Shown here: piece by piece, positions 24,666 through 35,263 of the stretch | How the letters are laid out: each line of letters starts with the position of its first letter | Position numbering within the stretch: position 1 is the stretch's first letter | Assembly: GCA_964059195.1 (NCBI GenBank) | Contig: CAXKWD010000007.1 | Span: forward strand, 23,385,023-23,449,022 | Source of the DNA: Ectobius pallidus | Lineage: Eukaryota; Arthropoda; Insecta; Blattodea; Ectobiidae | Length of the DNA: 64,000 bases | Direction: 5' to 3' | Notes under the pieces: model-generated | Databases searched by the model: none | What the model saw: only the letters and a program-made list of their open reading frames with translations | Told to the model about the DNA's origin: nothing | Translations under genes and position numbers: made by a program

Positions 24666-26230
24666 CTGACAGAACTTATAGGGATGAGACCTCTGCCTTC
24701 ATCTGTGTCAATGCTTGTTAAAAGAAACTTATGGTAGCACATTGGGCCTATGATTCCACATTAATAAAGCATATGGAAAGCTCCCCAACCCTTGGATTTC
24801 ACGTAAAACTGTCGTCTCTGTAATGTAATGTCAGTAGTCATAAACCCACAATAGTTGGATCTATACTATCCTCTAAAAGTCCGGCTAGCACAGCGACGTG
24901 GAATAACCTCCTTTGTGGGCACACTACGCTCTTCGATTAACTCTTCAAGAGCAATGCTAAGAAATAACTCTATAAACATTCTACTGTATCTGCCGATATC
25001 GACGCTAATGTAAAACGTTACGCTGTAATAGTGAAATAGTTTGGGATCAGCATAATTTTTTAGAATAACACTACAGCTTAAAGTTGTTCAGGTGAAATAA
25101 TTCAGGCTTATACGGGACATTGCATGGGTTATGGAAAGCTAAAATACATTCAAGTTAATGGTACATGTGGCACTTAGCTCCATTCCATGTGTTTCGTTTG
25201 TATTGTTCCATTAATATTATAATGTTTTGATTATATGTTCGCCATTAGCTTTTTATATTAAGTGCTGTTCTACATATTTTTGGATTATGATGTATATAGG
25301 CCTATAACATGTAATAAAGGCTCAATTCTGCAGTTTTGTCTCACAGTAGACTATCAATTGATTACTATTAGTACTTAGCACACTGAAGCCTCAATAATAA
25401 TTACGAACACATTATTTTCTAAATTACACTTGCCGTGATCAATAAATTAATAAAGTAGACCTACACCATTTTTATAAATTTGGATTGGAGTGGAAAGCTC
25501 AACTTGTTTTGTTTTGATTTGCTGCAAATCAACTGAAAGGCTTGCAAGGGGACATTATCGAAGTATGGGGTCATATTGGCAAATTTCAAATACATTCTTT
25601 TCCATTCTTGATCTAAATCGGCGTTTGAAAGAAACAGTTAACGCAGGTCCATTTCTTAATTAAGTTTTATTTTTTCTTCAGAGGTCTGTAACAAAATTGG
25701 AATTTTAATGTAAGAAAAGTCTTCCTGTGACATTGTTACGGGTGAAGAATGTACACAAACCATTTGGTGTGTTGTTATGGTTATTTAATTGTTGGGTTAT
25801 ACTGCTACGTAGGCCTGTGACCTTCGCTAACGTGCCGGAAATTCGTCAAGAAGAATTTCTTTCACTTGTCTGAAAATCTACAGACACGGGAACGTCTAAT
25901 TTATGCACACATAATTGCATCCGCCTCGACCGGATTTGGTCCAGATAACCAATATCATACTGACTGCACCGCCTATGCCGATGAACAGCCAAGTGTATTG
26001 CATGTCTAAAGTGTAATTTAAATACCTTTGTACTTCCTAATATGTCAAAGGATGCAATGTGTTCGAATGGTATTCTAAAAAACAGAATGACAATTCTAGG
26101 AAGCTCACGATGAATGAACGAAAACAAGACCATAGAGACTGTGCAATATTGTAACAGCATACGTTTAGCTAAAGGTAGTAGAAATGAGGCAAATTTTAAA
26201 AATTAAATTATAATGTTTACATTTGAAAGT
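24666..26230. other. no recognisable feature
   Basis: AT-rich. A 104-codon minus-strand frame (25846-26160) is the longest, but its peptide (MLLQYCTVSMVLF...) has no motif that I recognise and its codons look like antisense noise. One TAGGCCTA octamer lies at 25297. Confidence 0.4.
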
Positions 26231-26567
26231 GTTATTATTAGGGCAAGGCATTTAATGACCATAAAACAGTGAATAAATGCAAAATAAAAAATGCATTTAT
26301 GACCTAAAAATAATGATTAATAAATTTACCATTATCACTTATAGTTTAGTTTTTTAAGTAATGAATTGCTAGAAGCAATTTAATGGCTGACAGTGCATTA
26401 TATAATGAATCTACAACATAAAACACCCTATTTTGTTACTAAAGAAGTAAGTAACTTTATACTACTTTGACAGCCTTACCGAAAAAGAAATTATTTCTCA
26501 ACTGGCATGCCCATCAAATAGCATTGTTATAGACCTGATTGTATCCCCTGCGGGGTGGTTGTGCGTA

Positions 26568-26966
26568 TAGTGCAGTTATTCATTGCATGGCCAGGCGGCT
26601 TCAAAGGTGTCGGTTTTTCTTTATGTTAATTGATCTGACTAAAATGGGCCTTGGCTTCCACTTTCCAAAATAAAAGCAACGTTGCAGTATTCGCTCATTG
26701 TTATCACTGACCTCAGTTCTTCCTTCGCTTTAATCAATTCACACGTGTTATTGTTTATTGTAACTTGATCTTGCAACCGCGCATTTCACTCCACGCGGAG
26801 TTGACGAGTAGCTGTCAAAATTGTCATAGGACATTCTTAGATTTCGATTGGCTGGGGTAATTAGCTGATTGGTGCGGTAAAATTAAAGAATATGGGTTGA
26901 GCTGTCGGCAATCTTTTTCTCCTAATGAAAGGAAGCCGCCTGGCCATGCAATGAATAACTGGACTA
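26568..26966. mobile_element. nested TIR MITE, TA target duplication
   Basis: The left end reads TAGTGCAGTTATTCATTGCA and continues TGGCCAGGCGGCTTC. The right end in reverse complement reads TAGTCCAGTTATTCATTGCA and continues identically, so about 35 bp with one mismatch. TA flanks both ends (26566-26567 and 26967-26968). The near-identical arms suggest a younger insertion than the host hAT element. The interior is non-coding. Tc1/mariner-like target choice; superfamily otherwise open. Confidence 0.8.
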
Positions 26967-27292
26967 TACCAAAGTTTAAGAACAACAATGCCATGCTAAT
27001 ATTTTGTAATTCTAACCATTATCTGAAATTAAAACCCCCTGATTGCACAAGTTTACATGGGAAATTTTCTTGATTTTTCCCGTAAATATAAAAAAAATAT
27101 ATTAACAGAAAACCTACGTAAAACATTCAATTATTTGGCTAAAATTTCAGTATAGGATTTTCCCCAGAGTATTTATAGTTTAGCACCAACATTATAAAAG
27201 ACAATCCCGCAAAAACCCTATTGAAATCTGGGTCTTTGTCATTTTATGGATATCTTCTGAAACGTTAAAGGAAAGAAAAAAAACCTTTATTG

Positions 27293-27517
27293 CTACAAGA
27301 CAATGTTTTGCGGTGTTTGCAAAAAACCTGAAATAAAATGAAATGCGAACACTTGGTAGAGATTCTCAAATACAAACGATTGTCTGTTATCTGAAAGTAA
27401 CGATTTGTACATGGAAAAGCTCCTCTCTACCTCCACTGAAACTTGACCTAAAAATGCCGAAAATGGCCTAAAATTGACAAAAAATGACCTATCTCTTGAA
27501 AATGACGAAAAATGCAA
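27293..27517 (-). pseudogene. hAT transposase C-terminal fragment
   Basis: A frame of 74 codons. From about residue 24 it reads GQVSVEVERSFSMYKSLLSD, then NRQSF and FENLYQVFAFHF. The family shows (P/V)xVERxFSxYKxxLxDxRxxF followed by xxENL, so this is the dimerisation segment at the end of hAT transposases. The first 20 residues (SFSRDRSFFVNF) are unrelated simple sequence from antisense AAAATGAC repeats. No catalytic DDE region precedes it. It sits inside the TIR-bounded 26239-27716 element and defines its coding strand. Confidence 0.8.
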
Positions 27518-27724
27518 AATAAAGCAAAAAATTCAAAAACAAATTGCCCTTATTCAATCAATACCGGGGTGCGCGGGCAAAGAGAGTTAAGTCCACTTTC
27601 TTGTTACTGAGAATTAGAATTTAATAATGCATATATATATATATTCGAGCTACCTTTTAACCTTAATATAAAAAAGATGCAAAATCGTCTCAAATGCCTT
27701 GCCCTACTTATTATGTTACACATA

Positions 27725-29765
27725 TCATACCTAGGTAGTATACAGGTATTGGCAGTTTATATTAGGCCTATTCATACCGTTCTATTCAGAAGTCCGTTCA
27801 TAAGATTTACGATAATTTTTATAATATGAAAAGTTACTCTGTTATATTAAGAAAAAAATTAAATCAGTTTTCAAAACTCTGGCTAGATCTATACATAACT
27901 TAGATCAATTCTACGAATATCTTAACTTACAAAACGTCATTGTAAAGATGTATTTGTTAAATCGAGGAAAATAACGGAGTGTTGCAACCTTTCGATAAAC
28001 AGACATTACCTAACTTGAAATACAAATTTTATTTCAAGCAAGCAGTATATTATGTAGGCCTACCGTCTTACTACAATATTCTTTTTAATCTTATACTTTA
28101 TTATGCAAATTATACCCTCTGAGATAGCTTAGTAGCGTACAGAAAAACTGTATTTTATACTCTGAAGATATAATCAGGAAAATAAGAATACTTTACACCA
28201 AATCGATTTAGCAATTTATTTGACGGTATTATTTCCCTTCTGTTACCTCATGCTCTACAGTAGGCCTACATTTTGTGATGAATCTGAAATTGTCAGATTG
28301 TTGTATTTCACAATGGCTGCCTGAGTGACTATTAATCAAATCCAATGCGGCTTTCAAAAATTGACAGGCACGCTCAAATCTTTTATTATTCAAACTGAAT
28401 CGTGAAGTGGGATGTACGGAGGATCGTCTGAAGTGTGACCCAGAAATTAATTCCATAGTTAATTACCGGCAGCAGTTTACCATTTCCTCTTATTAGAAGT
28501 TTTAAATGCTAGTTTCGTCACAAGCGTGGCTGACGGTATGTAGCATTCCATTTAATTTAGCATCACAATGAAGTCATGCGGGGTAAATGGATTGTACATC
28601 ACATTGCGTCTGCATTACTGAAATGTCAGTAAAAATAAAAAGCACTCAAGCCGGAACTGAACTTCACTAGCAACGCGAATTTTCAAAAGGTCATGGATCA
28701 CTTAAAAGTATGGTGGTCAATTTTTTCCTCCATGCATATAATAAAATTAGCTTTATAGAATTACATATTATTAAAAATCACATGATATCCCATACAGACA
28801 AATTTGTTTTTGATGCTATTATTTTAATGAGCATTCTGATCCATATGAATTTATAACAAAACAATTGATACTCATATCTTCTAGCAGTAATTTTGTTTGC
28901 GTTTCTGATTACAGGTGTGGAAACTCATACATTGCAATTTATTTTAAAATCATAATCTGACTTTTATGTTGAAGAAGACTTTAAACAGAAATAACTAGGA
29001 ATTCCGAGAGAAAAATTGAGGCGGTATTTGAATAAAGGGTTCTCCAGTGGTATTCACAAACCAAGAGATTCGATCCCCGATGCAGTCGTTGCATTTCTGC
29101 AACCGGCCTAATACTTGTAATTCTTTCATTCAGGAGTATACTATATCTCCAACAGAAATTAGACTGTTGGAGCAATCCTGGGGATGAATGCGATTCCATC
29201 TTCATAAAAAGACTAATTATAATCTGGAAGCCTCAACCTCCTGGAACCCTAAGGGCCTACAGGGCATTTAATAGGGGTCACTTTTGTATGAGTATAAAGC
29301 GATCTTGTTCCAGAAACTAGTCTCACTATGAATATTGAATTCGATGTGTAATAAAATCCACTTCAAACGAGCATACACTTAAAATGCATAGATAATACAA
29401 CGAGAAATCAATAGATTTATTTCCTTCCTGGCTTGTAGCAAACAGGAAAACGCACTAATTTAAGCTGACTGCCAAATCAGAAGTTTATATTTATTTAGCA
29501 CTTCATATCAACATTCAAGGACTTCTGTTATTTTACCTGTGGAGACGTATTTTGAAACCTGTGGTAATACAAACATTAATTCTTCACTTAAAAATCTATT
29601 CTGATCTTTTTTTTCTTTATTTAATCATGAGCCTGTCTGGTTACATAGTGAGTTTAATTGTCCACTATAATAATTACAATAATAATAGTAATAACAATAA
29701 CATAATAAACAAAAATGCCCATTCTATGATTACCCTGTAAGTGGGCTAGCAACCCGGTGGCAAAA
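27725..29765. other. no recognisable gene; possible small shared repeat at 29226
   Basis: Two TAGGCCTA octamers (27763, 28055) and a third at 28261. The 75- and 74-codon minus frames (28229-28456, 28981-29205) are unmatched. A stretch of about 40 bp at 29226-29265 (GAAGCCTC, then CTTCGGAA-like and TAAGGGC words) resembles 57733-57772. A low-complexity AAT/AAC tract lies at 29668-29705. Confidence 0.4.
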
Positions 29766-31991
29766 TCTATCTATATTAATAAAAGGAAGTGTCTGTCCTC
29801 CGTCTGTCTGTCTTCCGTCTGTCTGTCTTCCGTCTGTCTGTCCGCGATGCCCAGCGAAATCTACTCAACGCAGAGATCTGAAATTTTATACATAGGCGGA
29901 CTAAAGGGTCGGAATGTGCACCTCGAAGCCGGAATTTTAATTTTCGCTTTCGGTCGTGAGTTATGAGTGAAAAACTGGCCGAAAACGTGCATTTTTTTGC
30001 GTTTTAGAAGCATCAGTTTCAGTAATAAATTTCAATATGAAATCACTTACAGATGGCTTTGGCTATTTTTTTCATCATACCTCATACCTTGGAAATAAAA
30101 GCAACGCGATCGCTTGATTTTGTAAGTCCATCGTGGACGATTCATTTGTTTAGAGTGTCAAGGCCCACAGACATATGACATTTTCAACCTACACGGAAGA
30201 AGGATAATCAACCCTAAATATGGTCAAACATTGTTCGATTTGAACGAAACTCACTATACAGGGGTTTTCTGGGCCAAGGAACTCGAATCTGAGGTCGCTT
30301 TTACCAGGGGACGCTACCTAATCGTGGAATGCACTCCACGTGATTTAGGTGTTAATAATTATAATGATTTAACTATGATCTTAATTTTTAGTTTTTAATT
30401 TTTGAAATAATTATCGCGGGGGAAGCCGCGGGCACATGCGGGCACATGCTGTTTGTCTGTCTGTCCACGATGCCCATCGAAATCTACTGAACGCAGAGAT
30501 CTGAAATTGTAAAGATAGATGGACTGAAAGGTGGGCGAATGCTCCTCGAAGCCGAATTTTTAATTTTAGCTTTCGTTCGCGAGTTATGAGTGAAAAACTG
30601 GCAGAAAACGTGATTTTAGCGCTGTCGAAGCATCAGATTTCAGTAATACATTTCAATGTCAAATCAATTGCAGTTGGCTTTGGCTATTTTTGTCATACCG
30701 TGGAAATAAAAGCATCGCGATCGCTTGAATGTTGTAAGCCCACGCTGGTCGATTCATTTGTTTAGAATGTCAAGGCCCGTAGACATATGAAATTTTCAAC
30801 CTACACGGAAGAGGGATAATCAACATAGACCTAAATATGATTAAACATTGTTCGATTTGGACGAAACTCACTGTACAGAGATTTTCTGGGCCAAGGAACT
30901 CGAATCTGAGATCGCTTTTACCAGGCGACGCTATCTAATCGTGGTATGTAATTCATGTGATTTAGGTGTTAATAAATATAATGATTTAACTATTATGCTC
31001 TTAATTTTTAATTCTTGAAATAATTATCGGGGGCGATCGCTTGATTTTGTAAGTCCATCCTGGACGATTCATTTGTTTAGAATATCAAGGCTCGAAGACA
31101 CATGAAATTTTCAACCTACACGGAAGAGGGATAATCAATATAGGCCTAAATATGGTCAAACATTGTTCGATTTGGACGAAACTCACTGTACAGGGGTATT
31201 CTGGGCCAAGGCACTCGAATCTGAGGTAGCTTTTACCAGGCGACGCTATCTAATCGTGGTACGTAATTCACGTGATTTAGGTGTTAATAAATATAATGAT
31301 TTAACTATTATGCTCTTAACTTTTAATTTTTGAAATAATTATCGCGGGCGAAGCCGCGGGCACATGCTATCTTGAAATAATAAAAGGACGTGTTTTTCTG
31401 TCTGTCCACGATGCCCAGCGAAATCTCCTGAACGCAGAGATCTGAAATTTTAAACATAGGTGGGCTGAAAGGTGGGCGAATGCGCATCGAAGCCGGATTT
31501 TTAATTTTAGCTTTCGTTCGCGAGTTGTGAGTGAAAAACTGGCAGAAAACGTGATTTTAGTGCTGTCGAAGCATCAGATTTCAGTAATACATTTCAATGT
31601 CAAATCAATTGCAGTTGGCTTTGGCTATTTTTGTCATACCGTGGTAATAAAAACATCGCGATCGCTAGAATGTTGTAAGCCCACGCTGGTGGATTCATTT
31701 GTTTAGAATGTCAAGGCCCGTAGACATATGAAATTTTCAACCTATACGGAAGAGGGATAATCAACATAGACCTAAATATGGTTAAACATTGTTCGATTTG
31801 GACGAAACTCACTATACAGGAATTTTCTGGGCCAAGGAACTCGAATCTGAGATCGCTTTTACCAGGCGACGATATCTAACCGTGACATGTAGTCCACGTG
31901 ATTTAGGTGTTAATAAATATAATGATTTAACTATTATGCTCTAACTTTATGCTCTTTTTTTATCGCGGGCGAAGCCGCGGGCACATGCTAG
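29766..31991 (+). mobile_element. head-to-tail array of non-autonomous Helitrons
   Basis: Four units in the same direction. The array begins TCTATCTATATTAATA (TC start, at 29766 or 29770). It ends with a GC-rich hairpin, GCGGGCGAAGCCGCGGGC, then ACATGCTAG (CTAG end at 31988-31991), followed by T, the canonical Helitron 3' structure inserted between A and T. Unit 1 runs to about 30449, unit 2 from 30451 to about 31033 (3' hairpin truncated to CGGGGGCG), unit 3 is 5'-truncated (31033-31369), and unit 4 is 31370-31991. Units share ATGCCCAGCGAAATCT, CGCAGAGATCTGAAATT, GGCCAAGGAACTCGAATC and GTGATTTAGGTGTTAATAA. GTCTGTCTGTCC repeats mark each 5' end. No Rep/helicase coding is present. Confidence 0.9.
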
Positions 31992-31994
31992 TTA

Positions 31995-32500
31995 CAAATA
32001 AATATCATCTACACACGAGCACATTACATCAATGCCACATATACTATGTATACACCAACGAATCAATGCATATAATAACAAAAAAGATTCCATGTACATT
32101 CAAAATTATAACATCAAAATACTGTATTATAAAATCTTTATATTAATACTCAAAGAAACAAGTTCACTTTTCTTTCTGTACTTAAAACAAATATATTATT
32201 TATCCTGAGTTTCTGAGGCAAAACCGTTTCGGAGATCTTAAGGGAGATCCACTCATAATCCTCACTGCTTTCTTCTGCAAAATAAAACGTTTCCTAGCAG
32301 ATGTATGATTGCCCCATGACAGAATTCCATACGTTAGATGGCTGTGATAGAAATCATAGTAAACTGTTCATAAAGAAGCAGGATCTAGGCTATGACTAAG
32401 CGATCTTAAGATAAATAAACTTTTACTATGGATAATATGAGATGTCCAGCCCAAGCCAGGTTCAATGTGAATACCTACGCATCTAAAGCATTTGTCACGA
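31995..32500 (-). pseudogene. LINE reverse transcriptase C-terminal relic (3' part of the 32-34 kb LINE)
   Basis: The minus strand reads CFRCVGIHIEPGLGWTSHII, then [50 protein letters not shown] and KRF. This is the familiar CR1/Jockey-like order: FLGIxID..LSWxxHI, LRRL, HSHLxYGIxxWG and [11 protein letters not shown]. Further left the reading degenerates, consistent with a 3' end that abuts the Helitron array. One stop interrupts the main frame. Together with the fragments at 33045-33634 and 33972-34240 it represents one LINE in minus orientation. Confidence 0.8.
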
Positions 32501-32627
32501 CCGTAATTATGCTGGAAATAATATTAAATTTCAAATCAACAGTTTTATCGTCATTTATTTTTAAGCTTGTTAACGCGACTTTGCAGTATAGTCATAATTT
32601 CCCGTTTAAAAAGCATGTGTTCTTTAA

Positions 32628-32837
32628 TTAGTCATTACTCCGGTATCGGTCAACCGATTTAGTCCGAAATGAATAAGCATCTTGCCAAGAACGTTACAAA
32701 TGAGTATACCAAATTTCATGAAAATCCGATAAAGTGTATTTGAGTTATCGCGCGTACAGACAAACGGACAGACAGACGGACAGACATTTTCCCGTCCCCC
32801 ACACAATCTCATAAAGTACCATTGTGGGACTTAATAA
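32628..32837 (+). mobile_element. dispersed repeat family R2, copy C (5'-truncated)
   Basis: Only the 3' module is present: ATTACTCCGGTATCGGTCAA, AAATTTCATGAAAATCCGAT, ATCGCGCGTACAGAC, the GGACAGAC tract, TCCCGTCCCCCAC and CTTAATAA. It lies between two parts of the antisense LINE and is probably inserted into it. Confidence 0.7.
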
Positions 32838-33044
32838 TGCACTATAAACAAAGTTACCAGCTTCTAGTCCTTACCTGAGCAACCGAGGGGAAACTTTTAG
32901 TCCCCCATCCTGCTGTGACGTATGAAACCTGCTCTTCATGTCCAGTGTCACGTCGAAACTGCTTTATGCTGACGTCAAGGGTGACTGTAGTGGGAGACAT
33001 TACCCCACCGCACAGTGGCACAATGTGAACCAGTTGCGCACCCG
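32838..33044. other. unassigned GC-richer segment interrupting the LINE
   Basis: About 200 bp, GC-richer than the flanks, between R2 copy C and the LINE RT fragment. In reverse complement it begins GGTGCGCAACTGGTTCACA, which resembles hAT-type ends (CAGGGGTGCGCAAC). The other end and a target duplication were not found, so it could be an element insertion or other sequence brought in by deletion. Confidence 0.3.
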
Positions 33045-33634
33045 TGTTCTAGTCTTTCAAAACATCGTTTAAGAAAAGCAATGACATCATCAATGGTGCT
33101 ACGTCCAACTCTAAATCCATATTAGGTTAGTATAAAAATAAGAAAAACATTACTTTCAAACTATTGTACAACCTGTTTGTTCAATAGAATCTCAAAGACC
33201 TTAGAAACAACTGGTACAATGCTATTAAGCGTGTAATTATTATAATCATGTTTGCTACCCTTTTTATGTGGAGGAATTACCTTGAAATATTTCAGCATGT
33301 CAGGGAATATACAGCTGTCAATGCAGAAGTAAATAATGTGCGCTGAAGATTCACGTATGAATACTGGAGTAATTTTAAGAATCCTTGAGTTCATAACATA
33401 TACATCCAGAGAGATGTTACTAACTTTGAGAATGACTTCATACATGTCTTCGATAGTGATATGCTTGAATGTAAATTTTCTGTAACGTTTGTCTAGTGGA
33501 ATGAAACCCATAGCGATACTATCACTAGGTATAATAGTAGATACGCTTTCAGAAATATTAACGAAGAAAGAAACTGTCATAATTCCAATCAGAAGACGAT
33601 GCACTAAATTTAGAATTACTATTCAAAAGGTCTG
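33045..33634 (-). pseudogene. LINE reverse transcriptase domain, N-terminal half (relic)
   Basis: A 147-codon minus-strand frame (33161-33604) reads FFVNISESVS, FTFKHITIEDMYEVILKVSN, DVYVMNSRILK, IDSCIFPDMLKYFKVIPPHK, KGSKHDYNNYTLNSIVPVVS and KVFEILLNKQVV. After a stop it continues YGFRVGRSTIDDVIAFLKRC FE. These are the RT finger/palm blocks of a CR1/Jockey-like non-LTR element (KxGxxxxxxNYRPISxLPVxSKxFE, then QYGFRxGRST). The RPIS motif is changed to TLNS and the catalytic FADD block is missing. The frame begins at the left target duplication of the SINE, so the reading was continuous with 33972-34240 before that insertion. Confidence 0.85.
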
Positions 33635-33957
33635 CCCGCCGGCGTGGTCATCTGGTTAGCGTCACTGACTACAGATTAGTCAGACTGGGTTCGATCCCCG
33701 GCACCTCCTCGGATTTTTCTGAGGTAGGAAGGTCTGGGACGGGGTGCACTCAGCCTCGTGATTCAAATTGAGGAGGTAGTTGATAGAGAAATAGTGGCTC
33801 CGGTCATGGAAACCACCATTAACTGCCGTGGGTGTCGGCATGCTGACCACATGCCCTCCAATCCTGCCATCTGCCTATGGTAAATGATGCAGCGGTCGGG
33901 TGGTAGGCTTAGTCCCTTCAGGGATGTAGCGCCACGGAATTTAGTTTTTTTTTTTTA
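33635..33957 (+). mobile_element. tRNA-derived SINE with 14-bp target duplication
   Basis: The head GCCGGCGTGGTCATCTGGTT carries an A box, and the B box GGGTTCGATCCCCGG lies about 35 bp downstream. A body of about 240 bp follows (GGGTGCACTCAGCCTCGTG, GGTGTCGGCATGCTGACCAC, ATGCCCTCCAATCCTGCCAT), ending in a 14-T tail. The element is bounded by ATTCAAAAGGTCTG on both sides (33621-33634 and 33958-33971), a perfect 14-bp duplication made by LINE-type target-primed insertion. A diverged relative lies at 48643-48860. It sits inside the antisense LINE and interrupts its reading frame, so it is younger than that LINE copy. Confidence 0.92.
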
Positions 33958-33971
33958 ATTCAAAAGGTCTG

Positions 33972-34240
33972 AATCGACGGCCCAAGTTGATTTACATTTA
34001 TGCTTGGAATTATCAATACCGTTAGAGTAGAAATTAATTTTAGTTGACTGAAGCTTTGATTTGTAATGTTTTCTAAATTCAGCATAATATGTACATTTAG
34101 CAGAAGTCACCCCATAGTAAGTAAACAACATCTAATAAAACATACATTTTTTTTCTTAAATCGTGGAAGTCCCTACTGTACCAACCTATCGTTGACGAAT
34201 TTTAAGGGGAAAGCCGTATCAACAATGTGTATGTAACGTT
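33972..34240 (-). pseudogene. LINE segment upstream of RT, separated by SINE insertion
   Basis: The minus strand reads, across frame changes, WYSRDFHDLRKK-like, then FRKHYKSKLQSTKINFYSNG, IDNSKHKCKSTWAVDSDLLN and SN, which joins the RT fragment on the other side of the SINE. This is the linker between endonuclease and RT in CR1/Jockey-like LINEs, where a K-x-TW motif is common. Decayed by several shifts. Confidence 0.6.
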
Positions 34241-34267
34241 GAGAAAAATAATTAATTTTATCATTAA

Positions 34268-35263
34268 CTTGCTGAAAAGGCCCGGCGTCGCCCGGGCTTT
34301 GTTTTTTTAGTTTGAAATTAACTTATGGAGGACTTTATGTATGTAAAACTTGAAATGAAGAAAAAGATTTATCACACTCAAACGATTCCATCAGAAAACG
34401 CTAGATATAGCTTTTTATGGCTCATAGAGGATGTCGATTGCTGCATTCCGTTGCTTCTACACATCATGCCTGGGATGGGTTGAAATAAGAAGAAACATAA
34501 ATTACATAAGATTGTATTGGCTTGACGGAAAATTTTATTTCTCATTCTCATGTTACAACCGTTTCGGGGCTGAAATAAAAGAGAAATGCAGTATCACTTT
34601 CATACTTTCCTCCCCTAAAACCCGGGACATAATATACTGCGAGCATAGGACTCAAAATGTTCCATCCCATGCTTAGGGCCTATGATAAATCTCAACTAAT
34701 ACAAAGCCTATGGATAACGTATCAGCGGAAAGGATTATTTACAGATTTCTGATATAGCATACTCACACACTTAAGTTATCCCTGCAATACGACTTATTCT
34801 ACATCAAAATGTGAAGTGAGAAAATATTCCTTATGTCGAGGGTAGAGAAAATTATGTGACTACATCACACTGTGCTTTATTTTCGTGGATTTCAATTTCA
34901 GTGATTATTTTCGCCAATATATTACATCAATGGAATCATAATTCGTTAAAGTCCAGCATTATATAGTCGCCAAGGCCCTATGTCATCAGTTCATCACAGT
35001 AAACAATTCACTGTTGTCATGTGAACGAAACAGCATTTCATTTTTTTCAGTATTAAATTTTCAGAAATTATATAATTTTCAAGGGAAGGAGTATTTTGTT
35101 TGAATTTTAATGTTGACCGCTATACTTTCCGGGCTTAACTGGGTATGTGTGCAAAATTCCGTGTAAATTGGTAAAGAAATGTAGATTTGTATAAGGAACA
35201 AACATACATACATACATACATACATACATACCCACAAACACACATTCGACTTTATATATTAGA
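34268..35263 (-). mobile_element. non-autonomous Helitron, second family, copy 1
   Basis: In minus orientation it starts TCTAATATATAAAG (at 35263, flanked by A) and ends with the hairpin AAGCCCGGGCGACGCCGGGC followed by CTTTTCAGCAAG at 34268. The expected CTAG is mutated to CAAG. The plus copy at 44510-45537 shares the same ends and a near-colinear 1-kb body. A (CATA)n tract lies at 35208-35231. The 81-codon frame (34431-34676) corresponds to the 122-codon frame in the other copy but is not transposase, and such elements are non-coding. Confidence 0.85.

Larger units (their letters stand above)
26239..27716 (-). mobile_element. hAT element with transposase C-terminus and nested MITE
   Basis: The left end reads TAGGGCAAGGCATTTAATG and the right end in reverse complement reads TAGGGCAAGGCATTTGAG, so about 17 bp of terminal inverted repeat. 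The flanks are GTTATTAT (26231-26238) and CTTATTAT (27717-27724), an 8-bp duplication with one difference. A hAT transposase C-terminus is encoded on the minus strand at 27293-27517. A 399-bp TIR element is inserted at 26568. AAATGCATTTATGACC-type words near the left end and ATGCCGAAAATGGCC-type words near 27450 look like subterminal binding repeats. Length 1,478 bp, too short for an intact transposase gene. Confidence 0.85.

Noticed and set aside
25846..26160. 104-codon minus-strand frame
   Set aside because: Long for this DNA but without motif, and the peptide composition is not typical of a protein domain.
29780..29850. CRISPR-like short regular repeats (CCGTCTGTCTGTCT)
   Set aside because: A microsatellite at a Helitron 5' end in eukaryotic DNA; no unique spacers.
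34431..34676. 81-codon frame (and its 122-codon counterpart at 44974-45342) as a gene
   Set aside because: Both lie inside copies of a non-autonomous Helitron, differ in length and frame breaks, and resemble no Rep/helicase.
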